Source: Haloferax prahovense DSM 18310 (lineage in GTDB: Archaea > Halobacteriota > Halobacteria > Halobacteriales > Haloferacaceae). Taken from it: a stretch of DNA of 64,000 nucleotides. The notes beneath the pieces are model-generated. The model had not been told where the DNA came from and did not search any database. It was given only the letters and a program-made list of their open reading frames with translations. The stretch spans positions 10,224-74,223 of the forward strand of contig NZ_AOLG01000058.1 of NCBI RefSeq assembly GCF_000336815.1, in the 5' to 3' direction. Positions 1 to 8,911 of the stretch are shown piece by piece (position 1 is the stretch's first letter; every line of letters starts with the position of its first letter). The translations under genes and the position numbers were made by a program.

Positions 1-454
1 CCTCCTTTAATCGGCCGCTGTCGAGCGGTTCACCCGGGGCTTCGTCCTGCGTCACGGAGCGGAGTTCGAACTCCCCGAGCGTCTCCTGAATCTCGTCGGC
101 GAGTTCCCTGAAGTGGTCCCAGTCCTGGGCGGTGGCGACGACCTCGAAGACGCCGTCTTGGAGGACGATGCGGTTCGGAATCGTCTCCTGTCTGAGAACC
201 AGTCCGAGGATGAACGGGTACGACTCGTTGGCGAGAATCGTCACTCGACGTATCTGCACGTCGGTCGAGGCGGTCGGAATCTCCTCGTCGTAGAAGACGG
301 TCACGCCCGAGATGTCGGCGAGGAGGGACTCCACGTCGAAGGGGGCGTTCGAGGCGATGGTGAGCGACTCGATCCACGTCCCGTCCTCGACGTAAAACGC
401 GTTGTCCAACTCGATGCTCCGGGCGTCTCGCAGACGGCGGTCTATCTTCGACAT
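1..454 (-). CDS. HTH_10 (bacterio-opsin activator type) regulator, 3' end off the window
   Basis: Reading leftwards from ATG 454 gives MSKIDRRLRDARSIELDNAF, then a run typical of the N-terminal sensing part of haloarchaeal bacterio-opsin-activator regulators (acidic, alternating beta strands, SIPNRIVLQDG-like segment, VVATAQDWDHF). About 151 residues are present and the frame runs off the left edge, where the C-terminal helix-turn-helix should be. Family members bind DNA and control single metabolic operons in haloarchaea. The adjacent SLC13 permease is on the same strand but upstream of it, 158 bp away, so co-transcription is possible but not shown. The family call rests on the N-terminal half only. 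Confidence 0.6.
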   Translation of the reverse strand, partial: MSKIDRRLRDARSIELDNAFYVEDGTWIESLTIASNAPFDVESLLADISGVTVFYDEEIPTASTDVQIRRVTILANESYPFILGLVLRQETIPNRIVLQDGVFEVVATAQDWDHFRELADEIQETLGEFELRSVTQDEAPGEPLDSGRLKE

Positions 455-612
455 GACGCCGGTCGGGGCCGTCGTAAACTCAACACGTAAGATGCGAACT
501 CACCCGTACCGGGCAGATACCGCTCACCTACAAATAGCCCGGTGGTTGTCGCAACGGGGGGCGTCACCGAAACCTGGATTCGCGCGGACGGGTCGGTGCG
601 CCGGTCGCCGAC

Positions 613-2040
613 TCAGGCGACGAGCGGCCAATAAAAGAGCCACGAGAGGGTCACGACGACGAGCGACAGGCCCATCGTCACGAACCCGAACAGCGTCACG
701 TCCCGATTCGTCAGCGGTCCGCGGTCTAGCGAGACGAGGACGGCAGTCGTGTTGAACGGGAGAATCGTCGTCGACCCCACCACGAGGAGGACCGCGAGTC
801 CGAGATAGAGCCGCGTCACGCCGAACGTCTCCGCGAATCGCAGCACGATGGGGAGAATCACCACGATGGCGGCCGACCCGGTCGAAAACAGCACGCGAAC
901 GGTGACCGCGAACCCGAGGAGCAGTCCGACGAGTTGCCAGTGACTGAACGCCTCGAACGGGACGAACCGCGCGAGGAGGTCGACGACGAGCGCGATAGTT
1001 TGGGTCGCTTCCAGGGCGTCCAGAATCGACAGCGTCGCGCCGATGAGAAAGAGGACGCCCCAACTGAGTCCCTTGACGTCGTCGGCGTCGATAACGTCGA
1101 CTCCCGGAAGCGCGAGGACGGAGACCGCGGCGACCGCCGGGAGAATCTCGGGAAGTCCGGCGAACGACCCAACGACCCACGCGAGGACGGTCCCGGCCAT
1201 CACCGCCGCGACGAGTCCCTGTTCGCGGGTCAACTCGCCGTCGGCGGACGCATCCGCAATCCCCGACGTGCCGGGGTCGACAGTCGAGTCGGCGTCGACG
1301 GTGTTGAGGAGACCGGCAGCCGCGGCGGCCAGTACGTAGAGCGCCACCGTGGGTGGGACCATCAAGACAGCCCACTCGACCCACGAGAGCGGGCGGACGC
1401 TCGTCGCGAGGATGCCCGAGGTGACGAGCGCCATCCCGCCGCCGGTCATGAGCGCCATCGACGCGATGGGGTTGATGTGACCCAAGAGGAGGAACGTCGC
1501 GCGCTCGAACCCGCTTCCCGACGGGAGGTCGAACTCCTCGGTTACCTCCTCGACGATGGGGATGAACGCGACCGCGCGCGCCATCGCCGACGGCATGAAC
1601 AGCGCCAGCACGAGGACGTTCCGCGCGATGGAACGAAACGCCCCGCGGGGGGTGCTGTCCGGGGACAGCAGTCGGTTCGCTAACTGGGTGTCCAACCCCA
1701 CCGACCGGACCGCGTTGCCGAGGAGTAACAACACGAGGAGGAAGTAGACGAGCGAGGAGGTGAAGCCGCTCACCGCGGCCTCGAAGGAGTCCACGACGCC
1801 GAGAGCGTACAACAGGGAGACGCAGGCCAGACTCGAAATCGCGTACGGAACCGGCTTCGTCAACCAAAGCAGGAGCGCGACGACGAAAACCGAAAGCGCG
1901 TACTGCGACCGAACCGGAAGGACGGAGACGGGGTGGAGGCCGACGACCGCAAGGAGCAAGGCGGCGGCGACCGCGAGCGTCACCGTCTGCGACGAGAGTT
2001 CGGGGGCGCGCAGCCCTCGACCGGGCAACCAATCTATCAC
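613..2040 (-). CDS. SLC13/DASS-family sodium:dicarboxylate-type permease
   Basis: A 475-residue very hydrophobic protein with about 11-13 membrane segments, matching the length and layout of SLC13 (DASS) carriers, which import dicarboxylates, citrate or sulfate with sodium. The N-terminal segments include the WLTKPVPYAISSL stretch typical of the family entry helix, and the C-terminal half carries the FSTGSAAIVVILPIV and LPFNTTAVLV stretches that resemble the two SNT-like substrate motifs. The frame extends to a TTG at 2067, but a GTG at 2040 is preferred because a TATA-like stretch (GTAGCTATTTGG on the minus strand) lies about 26-30 bp ahead of it, giving a leaderless message. Substrate cannot be read from sequence. 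Confidence 0.85.
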   Translation of the reverse strand: MIDWLPGRGLRAPELSSQTVTLAVAAALLLAVVGLHPVSVLPVRSQYALSVFVVALLLWLTKPVPYAISSLACVSLLYALGVVDSFEAAVSGFTSSLVYFLLVLLLLGNAVRSVGLDTQLANRLLSPDSTPRGAFRSIARNVLVLALFMPSAMARAVAFIPIVEEVTEEFDLPSGSGFERATFLLLGHINPIASMALMTGGGMALVTSGILATSVRPLSWVEWAVLMVPPTVALYVLAAAAAGLLNTVDADSTVDPGTSGIADASADGELTREQGLVAAVMAGTVLAWVVGSFAGLPEILPAVAAVSVLALPGVDVIDADDVKGLSWGVLFLIGATLSILDALEATQTIALVVDLLARFVPFEAFSHWQLVGLLLGFAVTVRVLFSTGSAAIVVILPIVLRFAETFGVTRLYLGLAVLLVVGSTTILPFNTTAVLVSLDRGPLTNRDVTLFGFVTMGLSLVVVTLSWLFYWPLVA

Positions 2041-2141
2041 GAATGTACCTGCACACAACGGGTCCAAATAGCTACTGCCGGCGACAATTCGGGCCGCCAG
2101 TCGGGGGGAGAGCGCGAATCGAGTCGATACAATCCCCAGCC

Positions 2142-2177
2142 TGAATAATTTGGATTATTTAGATAATTTGAGTTGTC
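2142..2177 (+). repeat. Four 9-bp phased repeats upstream of parA
   Basis: Four consecutive 9-bp units, TGAATAATT, TGGATTATT, TAGATAATT and TGAGTTGTC, sit end to end in AT-rich DNA 69 bp before the parA start. Two more related units lie at the end of the operon. ParA operons are normally bracketed by partner-binding direct repeats that act as operator and centromere, so this is a candidate parS/operator. The function is inferred; the periodicity is seen directly. Confidence 0.6.
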
Positions 2178-2245
2178 CAAAGAGTCGGAGTAACCATAAT
2201 TATTTCAACTGCGCCGAGAATCTCGCTATCACGGATATCCCCATC

Positions 2246-3109
2246 ATGTCACGTGCAGTCAGCGTCTGTCTCCTCAAAGGCGGTATCGGCAAGTCGACGA
2301 CCTCCATCAACCTCGCCCGCGAGCTCGCACACCGGGGCAGCGACGTACTGCTCGTGGACCTCGACCCGAACGGACACACCACGACAGGGCTCGGATTCGG
2401 CGAGGAGTTCTACTCGGAAGCGCACCTCGGCGACGTGCTCCTCGACGACGCCGAGTTGGAGCCGCGGGAGCTCATCTTGGAGACCGGGTTCGAAATCGAC
2501 CTCCTCCCGTCGAACGACCGCATCGAGCAGGTCGAGTCGGACCTCGGCGGCGTGATGATGGGGTCGGCGCGGCTCAAACAGCGCGTCATCGACCCGCTTC
2601 TCGGCGATGACTACGACTACGTCGTCGTGGACTGCCCCGCGGCGCGCGGGAAACTCAACGACAACGCGCTGTACGCCACGCAGAACCTCGTCTTGCCGAT
2701 GCGCCCCGAGTCGGGTGCGCTCTCGGGGCTCGAAAAGACGGTCAAGCGGCTTATCACGCCCGCGCGGGAGCACTTCGACCTCGAAATCCTCGCGGTCGTC
2801 CCGACCGACCTGCGGGACCGAATCGACCACGACCGCCCGACGAGACGGCTCGTGGAGGCGCTCGTCTCGAAGCCGAACATCGCGTCGAAGCTCCCGAACT
2901 TCGCGTACACCGACCCGGAGGTGTTCGAGGCCATCGACGACGGCGAGTGGGACGACGACCTGCCGAAGCCCGGAATTCGGCACCGCTCGGCCATCGACGC
3001 GTCGATTCGAGAGCACATGCCGCTTCGGGACTACGACAGCACCTGCGACCAGTTGGCGTGCTACGACGAACTCGCGCAGATCGTCGAAGAAGGCGAGGTG
3101 GCCCGATGA
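2246..3109 (+). CDS. ParA-family partition ATPase
   Basis: A 287-residue P-loop ATPase. Residues 11-18 (KGGIGKST) form the deviant Walker A of ParA/MinD proteins, with the signature lysine, followed by VLLVDLDPNG (switch I/Walker A') and YVVVDCPAARG (Walker B). ParA ATPases move or position low-copy DNA with a DNA-binding partner. The start at 2246 is chosen because the Walker A motif then lies at the usual distance from the N terminus; the 32 codons open upstream are AT-rich and include the phased repeats. The next gene overlaps by 4 bp (ATGA), so the two form an operon. The protein may serve the same replicon as the Orc gene 16 kb away. Confidence 0.9.
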   Translation: MSRAVSVCLLKGGIGKSTTSINLARELAHRGSDVLLVDLDPNGHTTTGLGFGEEFYSEAHLGDVLLDDAELEPRELILETGFEIDLLPSNDRIEQVESDLGGVMMGSARLKQRVIDPLLGDDYDYVVVDCPAARGKLNDNALYATQNLVLPMRPESGALSGLEKTVKRLITPAREHFDLEILAVVPTDLRDRIDHDRPTRRLVEALVSKPNIASKLPNFAYTDPEVFEAIDDGEWDDDLPKPGIRHRSAIDASIREHMPLRDYDSTCDQLACYDELAQIVEEGEVAR

Positions 3110-3519
3110 GCGAAGACCCCTTCGGCGACCTCGACGCCGCGATGGGGAGCGGGGAGTCCGCGTCGGAACCCGAATCCGAACCGGAGCCCGAGGGTGCTGA
3201 CGCCAACGACGCGGCCGAATCGGAAGTGGAGCCAGAATCGGAACCGCTCGACGAAATCGACCCCCGCGAGCGCCCCGCCTTCGAGTTCGACGAGACCGTC
3301 CACAAGGCGCTGTACGTGCTCGAAGCGGTCGCCGACGAGTTCGACGACATCATCACCTACGACGTGGAGCGCGAACTGACCCGCGACCACGGACTCAAGG
3401 GCGTCACGAAGAGCGAACTCCACAACGCCGCGCTCGCCGTGGCGACCGAACATCCCGAAGAAATCGTCGAACGCGTCCTCGAACAGCGCGGCGTCGACAA
3501 CGACGAGAGTTCTGAATAA
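3106..3519 (+). CDS. Acidic ParA-operon partner, unknown family
   Basis: A 137-residue protein translated from an ATG that overlaps the parA stop codon. Residues 1-60 are low complexity and strongly acidic (Glu-Pro-Glu-Ser runs); the remaining 75 residues are predicted helical and folded, starting near FEFDETVHKALYVLE and ending near EEIVERVLEQRG. Its position is that of the ParB/partner in two-gene partition operons, and the C-terminal helical part may be its DNA-binding or ParA-contacting domain, but no ParB motif is recognisable. Related short proteins follow ParA in other haloarchaeal replicons, as far as I recall. The stop codon lies inside the downstream repeat copy. Confidence 0.75.
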   Translation: MSEDPFGDLDAAMGSGESASEPESEPEPEGADANDAAESEVEPESEPLDEIDPRERPAFEFDETVHKALYVLEAVADEFDDIITYDVERELTRDHGLKGVTKSELHNAALAVATEHPEEIVERVLEQRGVDNDESSE

Positions 3520-3530
3520 TTCGGATAATC
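3513..3530 (+). repeat. Two further 9-bp ParA-type repeats
   Basis: TGAATAATT followed directly by CGGATAATC. The first unit is identical to the first unit at 2142-2150 and overlaps the TAA stop of the parA partner gene. The operon is therefore bracketed by the same repeat. A single looser match (CGGATTATT) is seen near 15525-15540 in the intergenic stretch before glyA. Confidence 0.5.
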
Positions 3531-3620
3531 CGCCTTCGTCAAACCTCTTAGCGCCGGACAGAACACGTGCGGAACGACAGCGGGAGCGAAACGCCCGTGA
3601 CAGCGCTAGAGTAGTGTGAC

Positions 3621-3960
3621 GGCCACCCACGACTAAAGTCGTGGGCTTCCCACGAGCAAAGGCCCGCTGGTTTGGGAGATTTAAGGTTTGCACACCGACC
3701 GGGTGCAGGCACCGCCACGATACCGTTACTCCTATCGTCTCCCCGTAGGGCGGATTCGGAGGTACTTGGTTGTTTAACGTCGGTATCCAACCTATTTCGA
3801 AGGGGATACCTTCGACTGTCGGTTGGGGAATCCGATACTGTCCAATTGTCCCGGTATGGGCGCGGACGTGCCGCGTCGGATAGCACCCAATACAACAGCG
3901 AACACGTTAACAGTATCGTGCGCCGATTCAGCCCACGACTTCAGTCGTGGGCTTTCTCGG
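3621..3960. mobile_element. IS200/IS605-like non-autonomous remnant (MITE-like)
   Basis: The gene-free stretch 3520-3991 contains two almost identical hairpins about 306 bp apart. The first has a 9-bp stem CCCACGACT/AGTCGTGGG around AA (3626-3645); the second has the same stem extended to 11 bp around TC (3930-3953). Palindromes of this exact type mark the subterminal ends of haloarchaeal IS200/IS605 (tnpA/tnpB) elements. No transposase coding sequence lies between them, so this is a deletion derivative or MITE. Exact ends are not certain. Confidence 0.55.
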
Positions 3961-3991
3961 CTAATCTCAGTAACGCGAGAGGAACCGGCGC

Positions 3992-6505
3992 TCACCGAAT
4001 TATCTTGTCGCGGCCGGGGTCGAAGAGCGGCCCTGACCGGACCGTCGCGGAGTAGGCGTCACCTTCGTACCGGATTTCGACTTCCTGTCCCGCGCTGGCG
4101 TACTGTTCGGGGAGGTAGGCGTACGCGATGCCGGCGTCGATAGTGTAGCCGTAATCCGCCCGACAGCAGTAACCGACGACGTCGCCGTCGGCGAACACCG
4201 GGTGGCCCGCGTCGACGACGGCCTCCTCCTCGTCGAGCGTTATCGGGACGATGCGGTCGCTCGGGCTGTCGTCGTTTTTGTCTTCCACGAGCGCCGCCTT
4301 CCCGACGAAGTCCGTGTCGAGGTCGACCGCGAAGCCGATGCCGGCCTCGTACGGGTTGTGTTCGGGCGTGAGGTCCGTCCCCCAGAGACGGTACCCCTTC
4401 TCCATACTCGTCGAGTCGAGCGCGGCCCAGCCGACGGGAGCGATGTCGTACTCCTCGCCGGCCTCCCGAATCGCGTCCCAGAGCTGGCACCCGTACTCGG
4501 TCGGGGCGTAAATCTCCCAACCGAGTTCGCCGGCGTACGAGAGTCGAAGCATCGTCACGGGGATGCTCCCGAGATAGGTCTCCTGTGCGGAGTAGAACGG
4601 GAATTCGTCGTTCGAGAGGTCGGCCTCGACGAGGTCCGAAAGCACCTTCCGGGAGTCGGGCCCGAAGACGCCGATACCGGTCCGACTGGAGACGTGCGCG
4701 GTCACGTCGACGGAGCCGTCGTCGGGCGCGTGTTCTTTGACCCACCGCGAGTGGAGCGTCGCCGAGCTTCCGCCCCCGGTGAACAGCACGAACCGGTCGT
4801 CGTCGAGACGGGCGACCGTCAGGTCGGCGAGCACGCCGCCGTCTTCGTTGAGCATCGCCGAGTAGCGCATCCGGCCCGGGGTGACGTCCACATCGTTCGT
4901 CAGGAGCCCCTGCAGGAACTCCAGCGCACCCGGTCCCGTCACTTCGATGGGCGTGAAGGTCGTCATATCGACCATGCCGACCTTCTCGCGGAGGTGCTGG
5001 TGTTCCGCGCCGTGGACCTTCGACCAGTTCTGCGAGAGCCAGTCGGGGCGGTCCGGAACGTCGTACGTTTCGAGGAGCGTCTCGTTGGACTCGTACCACT
5101 GCGGGACCTCCCAGCCGTCGCTGTCGTAGAACTCCGCGCCGAGGTCGGCCTGCCGGTCGTAAAACGGGCTCCGGCGGAGGGCACGCTGTCCGTCCGGCTG
5201 TTCGCGCGGGTGGATGAGCTGGTACACCTCCCGGTACTGTTGTGCCCCGCGGCCGTAGGTGTACTCTCGGCTGCCCGTGTGAGACTGGAACCGGGAGACG
5301 TGCGCTCCGGAAGCGTTGACTCGGGAGCCGTCGAGCCGCGGCGTCCCGTCCTCCATCCAGCTGGCGACGATGTCGCCCGCGCCGCCGGACTGCGTGACCC
5401 AGACGGCGAGCGCCCACCAGAGTCCCTCCGTGTCCTCGTCCGGCCCGAGGATGGGCATGCCGTCGGGGGTGAACGAGAACATCCCGTTGATGGCGGAGGT
5501 CCACTCGCAGTCCGCGAAGCCGGGGACGAGTTCGCTGGCGGCGTCGAACGCCGACCGGTCGTGGTCCGGGTGGGTGTTCTCGTAGAAGTGCTCGTCCGTA
5601 AACTCGCGGAGAGACGGGTATTCGAGTCCGAGGTCGTCGAGCTTGTCGGGACCGTAGATGTCCGACGGGTCGACGAGGAGCGACTCGTGGTTGTACGAGC
5701 CGATACCGTAGCGCTCGCCGTGCTGTCGGTAGTACAGCGAGTGGTCTTGGTGCCGAAGCAGCGGCTGTTCGATTTCGCGCGACGCGCCATCGAGTTCGTC
5801 CAGTTCGTCGGAGACGAGATACTGGTGTGCGCAGGGCACGAGCGGGATGTCCGTGCCGACCATCTCGCCGAACAACGGCCCCCAGATGTTCGTGGCGACG
5901 AGCACCTCGTCGGCCTCGATTCGGCCGTGTTCGGTATCGACCGCATCGATACTGCCGCCGGAGATGTCGATGTCCGTGACCTCGGTGTGGCCGTAGAACT
6001 CGACGCCTGCCTCACGTGCCTGCTCCGCCATCGACTCGGCGGCACTAACGGCGTCGGCCTTTCCGTCCGACGGGACGTAGTACCCGCCGTAGATGACGTC
6101 GGAGTTTATCTGCGGGACGCGCGCTTCGACCTCCTCGGGCGTGAGAAGTTCGCCCTCGTCGATGCCGTACGACTGCCCCCACTCGCGCTTGCGTTTGAGG
6201 AAGTCCCAGCGCGCCTCGGTGTAGGCGACTTCGATGCCACCGCACGTCCGGAAGTCGCCGAACCCGTCGTAGAGGTCGCGCGTGTACGACGCCATCTCTG
6301 TCATCAGCTTGTTCCCGGCCGTCTGGAACACGAGTCCGGGCGCGTGAGACGTCGAGCCCCCGGTCTCGAACAGCGGTCCCCGGTCGAGGACGACGACGTC
6401 GTCGCGACCCGACTCGGCGAGGTGATACGCCGCGCTACAGCCGACACAGCCGGCCCCGACGACGACCGTTCCGGCGCGTTCGGGAAACGTAGACCATGTG
6501 CTCAT
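3992..6505 (-). CDS. FAD-dependent dimethylglycine/sarcosine dehydrogenase-like protein with GcvT domains
   Basis: An 837-residue two-part enzyme. Residues 1-400 are a DAO-type flavin domain with VVVGAGCVGCSAAYHLAESG near residue 10 and TSHAPGLV near residue 50; the histidine there matches the covalent FAD attachment site of dimethylglycine dehydrogenase. The C-terminal half is GCV_T plus GCV_T_C, with the folate-binding fold (EFLQGLLTNDVDV, GELGWEIYAP, GFAVDLD). Such enzymes oxidatively demethylate dimethylglycine or sarcosine and pass the methyl carbon to tetrahydrofolate. The frame is open upstream to 6649, but the chosen ATG at 6505 puts the dinucleotide motif at its normal place. It lies downstream of a BCCT transporter gene and opposite a Rieske oxygenase, which supports betaine degradation. 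Confidence 0.88.
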   Translation of the reverse strand: MSTWSTFPERAGTVVVGAGCVGCSAAYHLAESGRDDVVVLDRGPLFETGGSTSHAPGLVFQTAGNKLMTEMASYTRDLYDGFGDFRTCGGIEVAYTEARWDFLKRKREWGQSYGIDEGELLTPEEVEARVPQINSDVIYGGYYVPSDGKADAVSAAESMAEQAREAGVEFYGHTEVTDIDISGGSIDAVDTEHGRIEADEVLVATNIWGPLFGEMVGTDIPLVPCAHQYLVSDELDELDGASREIEQPLLRHQDHSLYYRQHGERYGIGSYNHESLLVDPSDIYGPDKLDDLGLEYPSLREFTDEHFYENTHPDHDRSAFDAASELVPGFADCEWTSAINGMFSFTPDGMPILGPDEDTEGLWWALAVWVTQSGGAGDIVASWMEDGTPRLDGSRVNASGAHVSRFQSHTGSREYTYGRGAQQYREVYQLIHPREQPDGQRALRRSPFYDRQADLGAEFYDSDGWEVPQWYESNETLLETYDVPDRPDWLSQNWSKVHGAEHQHLREKVGMVDMTTFTPIEVTGPGALEFLQGLLTNDVDVTPGRMRYSAMLNEDGGVLADLTVARLDDDRFVLFTGGGSSATLHSRWVKEHAPDDGSVDVTAHVSSRTGIGVFGPDSRKVLSDLVEADLSNDEFPFYSAQETYLGSIPVTMLRLSYAGELGWEIYAPTEYGCQLWDAIREAGEEYDIAPVGWAALDSTSMEKGYRLWGTDLTPEHNPYEAGIGFAVDLDTDFVGKAALVEDKNDDSPSDRIVPITLDEEEAVVDAGHPVFADGDVVGYCCRADYGYTIDAGIAYAYLPEQYASAGQEVEIRYEGDAYSATVRSGPLFDPGRDKIIR

Positions 6506-6603
6506 ATACCAAACAGTAGTGACCGCGGCCTTCGGATGTCTCTCTGGGTCCACTATCTGAGGTGTATAAGTTCCGGGGGTGACGAGAACCGGGTCTGGCC
6601 ACG

Positions 6604-6705
6604 GACGAGCGTCACTCGCCAACGAGTATTTCTCGCCGACGAGCGTCACTCGCCAACGAGTATTTCTCGCCGACGAGCGTCACTCGCCGACGAGGTACTT
6701 CTCTC
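6604..6705. repeat. Three tandem copies of a 34-bp unit
   Basis: Copies begin at 6604, 6638 and 6672. The first two are identical (GACGAGCGTCACTCGCCAAC...); the third differs at a few positions. On the minus strand the third copy encodes the last residues and stop codon of the small membrane protein at 6680-6838, and the other two are downstream copies of that 3' end with a one-base shift. This looks like tandem duplication of a gene tail by slippage. Confidence 0.85.
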
Positions 6706-6838
6706 TGAGGTAGATAACGAGGCTGGCGCTCAGGAACGCGAGACCCGCGCCCTGTAGCTCACCGACAGTCATCGCGAACAGCGCGACGACGAAAAGGAAG
6801 ACCGCGAACGCCGCCGAAGCGACAGCGAGCGCGTTCAT
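6680..6838 (-). CDS. 52-residue membrane protein, transporter-linked
   Basis: Starting from ATG 6838 the minus strand reads MNALAVASAAFAVFLFVVAL, a second hydrophobic helix (LAFLSASLVIYL) and a short basic/acidic tail ending KYLVGE. Two membrane helices in 52 residues. It begins 34 bp after the stop of the BCCT transporter on the same strand, so the two are probably one transcript. It could be a small subunit or regulator of the transporter; this is inference. Its last codons lie in the 34-bp tandem repeat, two extra copies of which follow the stop. Confidence 0.6.
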   Translation of the reverse strand: MNALAVASAAFAVFLFVVALFAMTVGELQGAGLAFLSASLVIYLREKYLVGE

Positions 6839-6872
6839 CGATAGCGTAGAGTCATCGATTCGGTGCTTCCGT

Positions 6873-8627
6873 TCAGTCGTCCGTCGTCCCGGATTTCTCT
6901 CGGATGTTGGTCACGACCGACGTCCGAGACCGACCGACGTCGATGTCGATATCTTCGTCACCCAGGTTCTCTATCCGCTCGGCGAACTCCTCGGACTGCA
7001 GGAGTTCGTACTCCTTGTCGAGGCCGAGATAGACCGTGTAGCACGTGACGACGAGGACGATAGCGAACGGGAATCCCGTCGCGATAGCCGCCGTCTGGAG
7101 TGCGTCGAGCCCGCCGCCGTAGAGGAGAAGCGACGCGACGACGCCCTCCGTGACCGCCCAGAAGATACGCTGCGTCCGCGGAACATTGTGTTTGCCGCCC
7201 GACGTGAGATGGTCGACGACGAGCGACCCCGAGTCTGAAGAGGTCACGAAGAACGTCACTACGAGCGTCACCGCGAGCAGTCCCGAGACGGCGCTGAACG
7301 GGAACTGTTCGAGGAGCGCGAACATCGCGACCGTCTGTCCGGCCTCGCCGTAGGTCGCGAGGACGACGCCGTTGCCCTGAAGCGAGTTGAACAGGGCGCT
7401 CCCGCCGAACGCCGAGAGCCAAACGGTCGAGAACAGTGACGGCAGGACGAACACGCCGAAGACGAACTCGCGGACCGTCCGTCCCTTCGAGATGCGCGCG
7501 ACGAACATGCCGACGAACGGCGACCACGCAATCCACCACGCCCAGTAGAACACCGTCCAACCGTTGACGGTGGACGCACCGCCGCCGAGCGTGCCGGTGA
7601 AGAACGCCAACGAGAGGAAGTCGCTGAAGTAGTTTCCGAGCCCCTGCACCCACGCGCCGAAGATACTCATCGTCGCGCCGGCGACGAGCACGAACGACAA
7701 CAAGACGAACATCAGAAAGACGTTCAGCGTGCTCAGACGCCGGATGCCGTCTTCGAGGCCGGCCGCGACGGATGCGGTGGCGATGAGAGTAATCACGGCG
7801 ATGAGCCCAATCTGCATCCCGGTGTTGTTCGGAACGCTCAGGATGCCGAGCATGCTCTCGCCGAGGATGTACGATAGACCCGTGTTTATCTGTGCGACGC
7901 CGAGTCCGAGCGACGTGGCGAGGCCGAACAGCGTCGCGAACACCGACACGAGGTCGATGAGATGGCCCGGCCAGCCGTAGATTCGCTCACCGAGGAGCGG
8001 CCAGAAAATCGACCGGAAGGTGAGCGGAAGCCCCCGATTGAACGAGAAGAACGCGAGCCCCAGTCCGACGAGGCCGTAGATGGCCCACGGGTGGAACCCC
8101 CAATGGAAGAACGTCTGGGTCATCGCGGCGATGCCCGCGCCACCGGACCCGGCTTCGGCGTCGAAGAAGCCGGGGACGTTGGTGAAGTAGTACAGTGGCT
8201 CCGCGACGCTGTAGAACATGAGTCCGATACCCATGCCCGCGCTGAACAGCATCGCCATCCACGAGAAGTCGCTGAACTCCTTTTCGGCCTCGACGCCGCC
8301 GAGGGTTATCTCGCCGTACTTACTCAGCGCGAAGTACGCCAAGACGACGATAAAGAGATTGACCGACAGGAGGAAGAACCACCCGAAGTTACCCTCGAAA
8401 AAACCCCTGACGCCCGAGTAGACGCTCGCCGCCTGCTCGCCGAGGACGAGCGTCACGGCGACGAAGGCGCCGATTATCAAGAGCGCGGCCGGGAAGACGA
8501 CGGGGTGGATGTCGAGCCCCCAGCGTTGGATGTTCCCATCACCGGGTTCGCGCTCGGTCTCCGGGTAGAACAGGTCCGCCTGTAGTTCGCTCGTAGACCG
8601 GTCGGCCGAGTCGTTGCTATTCGGCAT
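6873..8627 (-). CDS. BCCT-family betaine/carnitine/choline transporter
   Basis: A 584-residue protein with about 12 membrane helices. It has the BCCT signature region (GIAAMTQTFFHWGFHPWAIY, then WWIAWSPFVGMFVARISKGR), the latter being the hallmark Trp-rich segment of helix 8. BCCT carriers import quaternary amines such as glycine betaine using sodium or protons. The ATG at 8627 is preferred over an in-frame GTG at 8636 because a strong Shine-Dalgarno sequence GGAGG lies 9 bases before the ATG. The C-terminal 45 residues are an acidic cytoplasmic tail. Its neighbours (Rieske oxygenase, two flavin demethylases) indicate import for catabolism, not only osmoprotection. Confidence 0.95.
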   Translation of the reverse strand: MPNSNDSADRSTSELQADLFYPETEREPGDGNIQRWGLDIHPVVFPAALLIIGAFVAVTLVLGEQAASVYSGVRGFFEGNFGWFFLLSVNLFIVVLAYFALSKYGEITLGGVEAEKEFSDFSWMAMLFSAGMGIGLMFYSVAEPLYYFTNVPGFFDAEAGSGGAGIAAMTQTFFHWGFHPWAIYGLVGLGLAFFSFNRGLPLTFRSIFWPLLGERIYGWPGHLIDLVSVFATLFGLATSLGLGVAQINTGLSYILGESMLGILSVPNNTGMQIGLIAVITLIATASVAAGLEDGIRRLSTLNVFLMFVLLSFVLVAGATMSIFGAWVQGLGNYFSDFLSLAFFTGTLGGGASTVNGWTVFYWAWWIAWSPFVGMFVARISKGRTVREFVFGVFVLPSLFSTVWLSAFGGSALFNSLQGNGVVLATYGEAGQTVAMFALLEQFPFSAVSGLLAVTLVVTFFVTSSDSGSLVVDHLTSGGKHNVPRTQRIFWAVTEGVVASLLLYGGGLDALQTAAIATGFPFAIVLVVTCYTVYLGLDKEYELLQSEEFAERIENLGDEDIDIDVGRSRTSVVTNIREKSGTTDD

Positions 8628-8911
8628 TCGATACACCCTCCGTTAGGAATCGCCTCTGGAATTCGTGTACGCTCATATCGTTGTCCCGCTGTGGGGCCAC
8701 CCGCGGTCACCGTCGAGGTCGGCGCCTGCTCCGACGCGTCCACTCGAGCTATGACACGAGCCCACACCCCTCACGATTCAACCAACCCATCGGTATTACA
8801 CATCTTAACCGATAGTCTTCGATAATAGTGGCATTTATACGCAAATAGAGGAACGTTGCGAAAGTTATATCCTCAAATCGGTTGACGGGGTGAAACCGAA
8901 AGCCGCGGTCG

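Noticed and set aside
2150-2245. Longer parA start including AT-rich sequence
   Set aside because: That part carries the phased repeats and encodes Asn/Leu-rich residues unlike any ParA N terminus.
4202-6757. Very long plus-strand open frame (851 codons) opposite the dehydrogenase
   Set aside because: It is the antisense reading of the FAD/GcvT enzyme, made of Arg/Val/Asp-rich sequence with no motif; typical of high-GC DNA.
8628-8911. tRNA or small RNA in the gap between the BCCT and sarcosine-oxidase genes
   Set aside because: No tRNA arms or conserved TPsiC-type GTTCGAATC sequence are visible; the gap is AT-rich promoter-like DNA.
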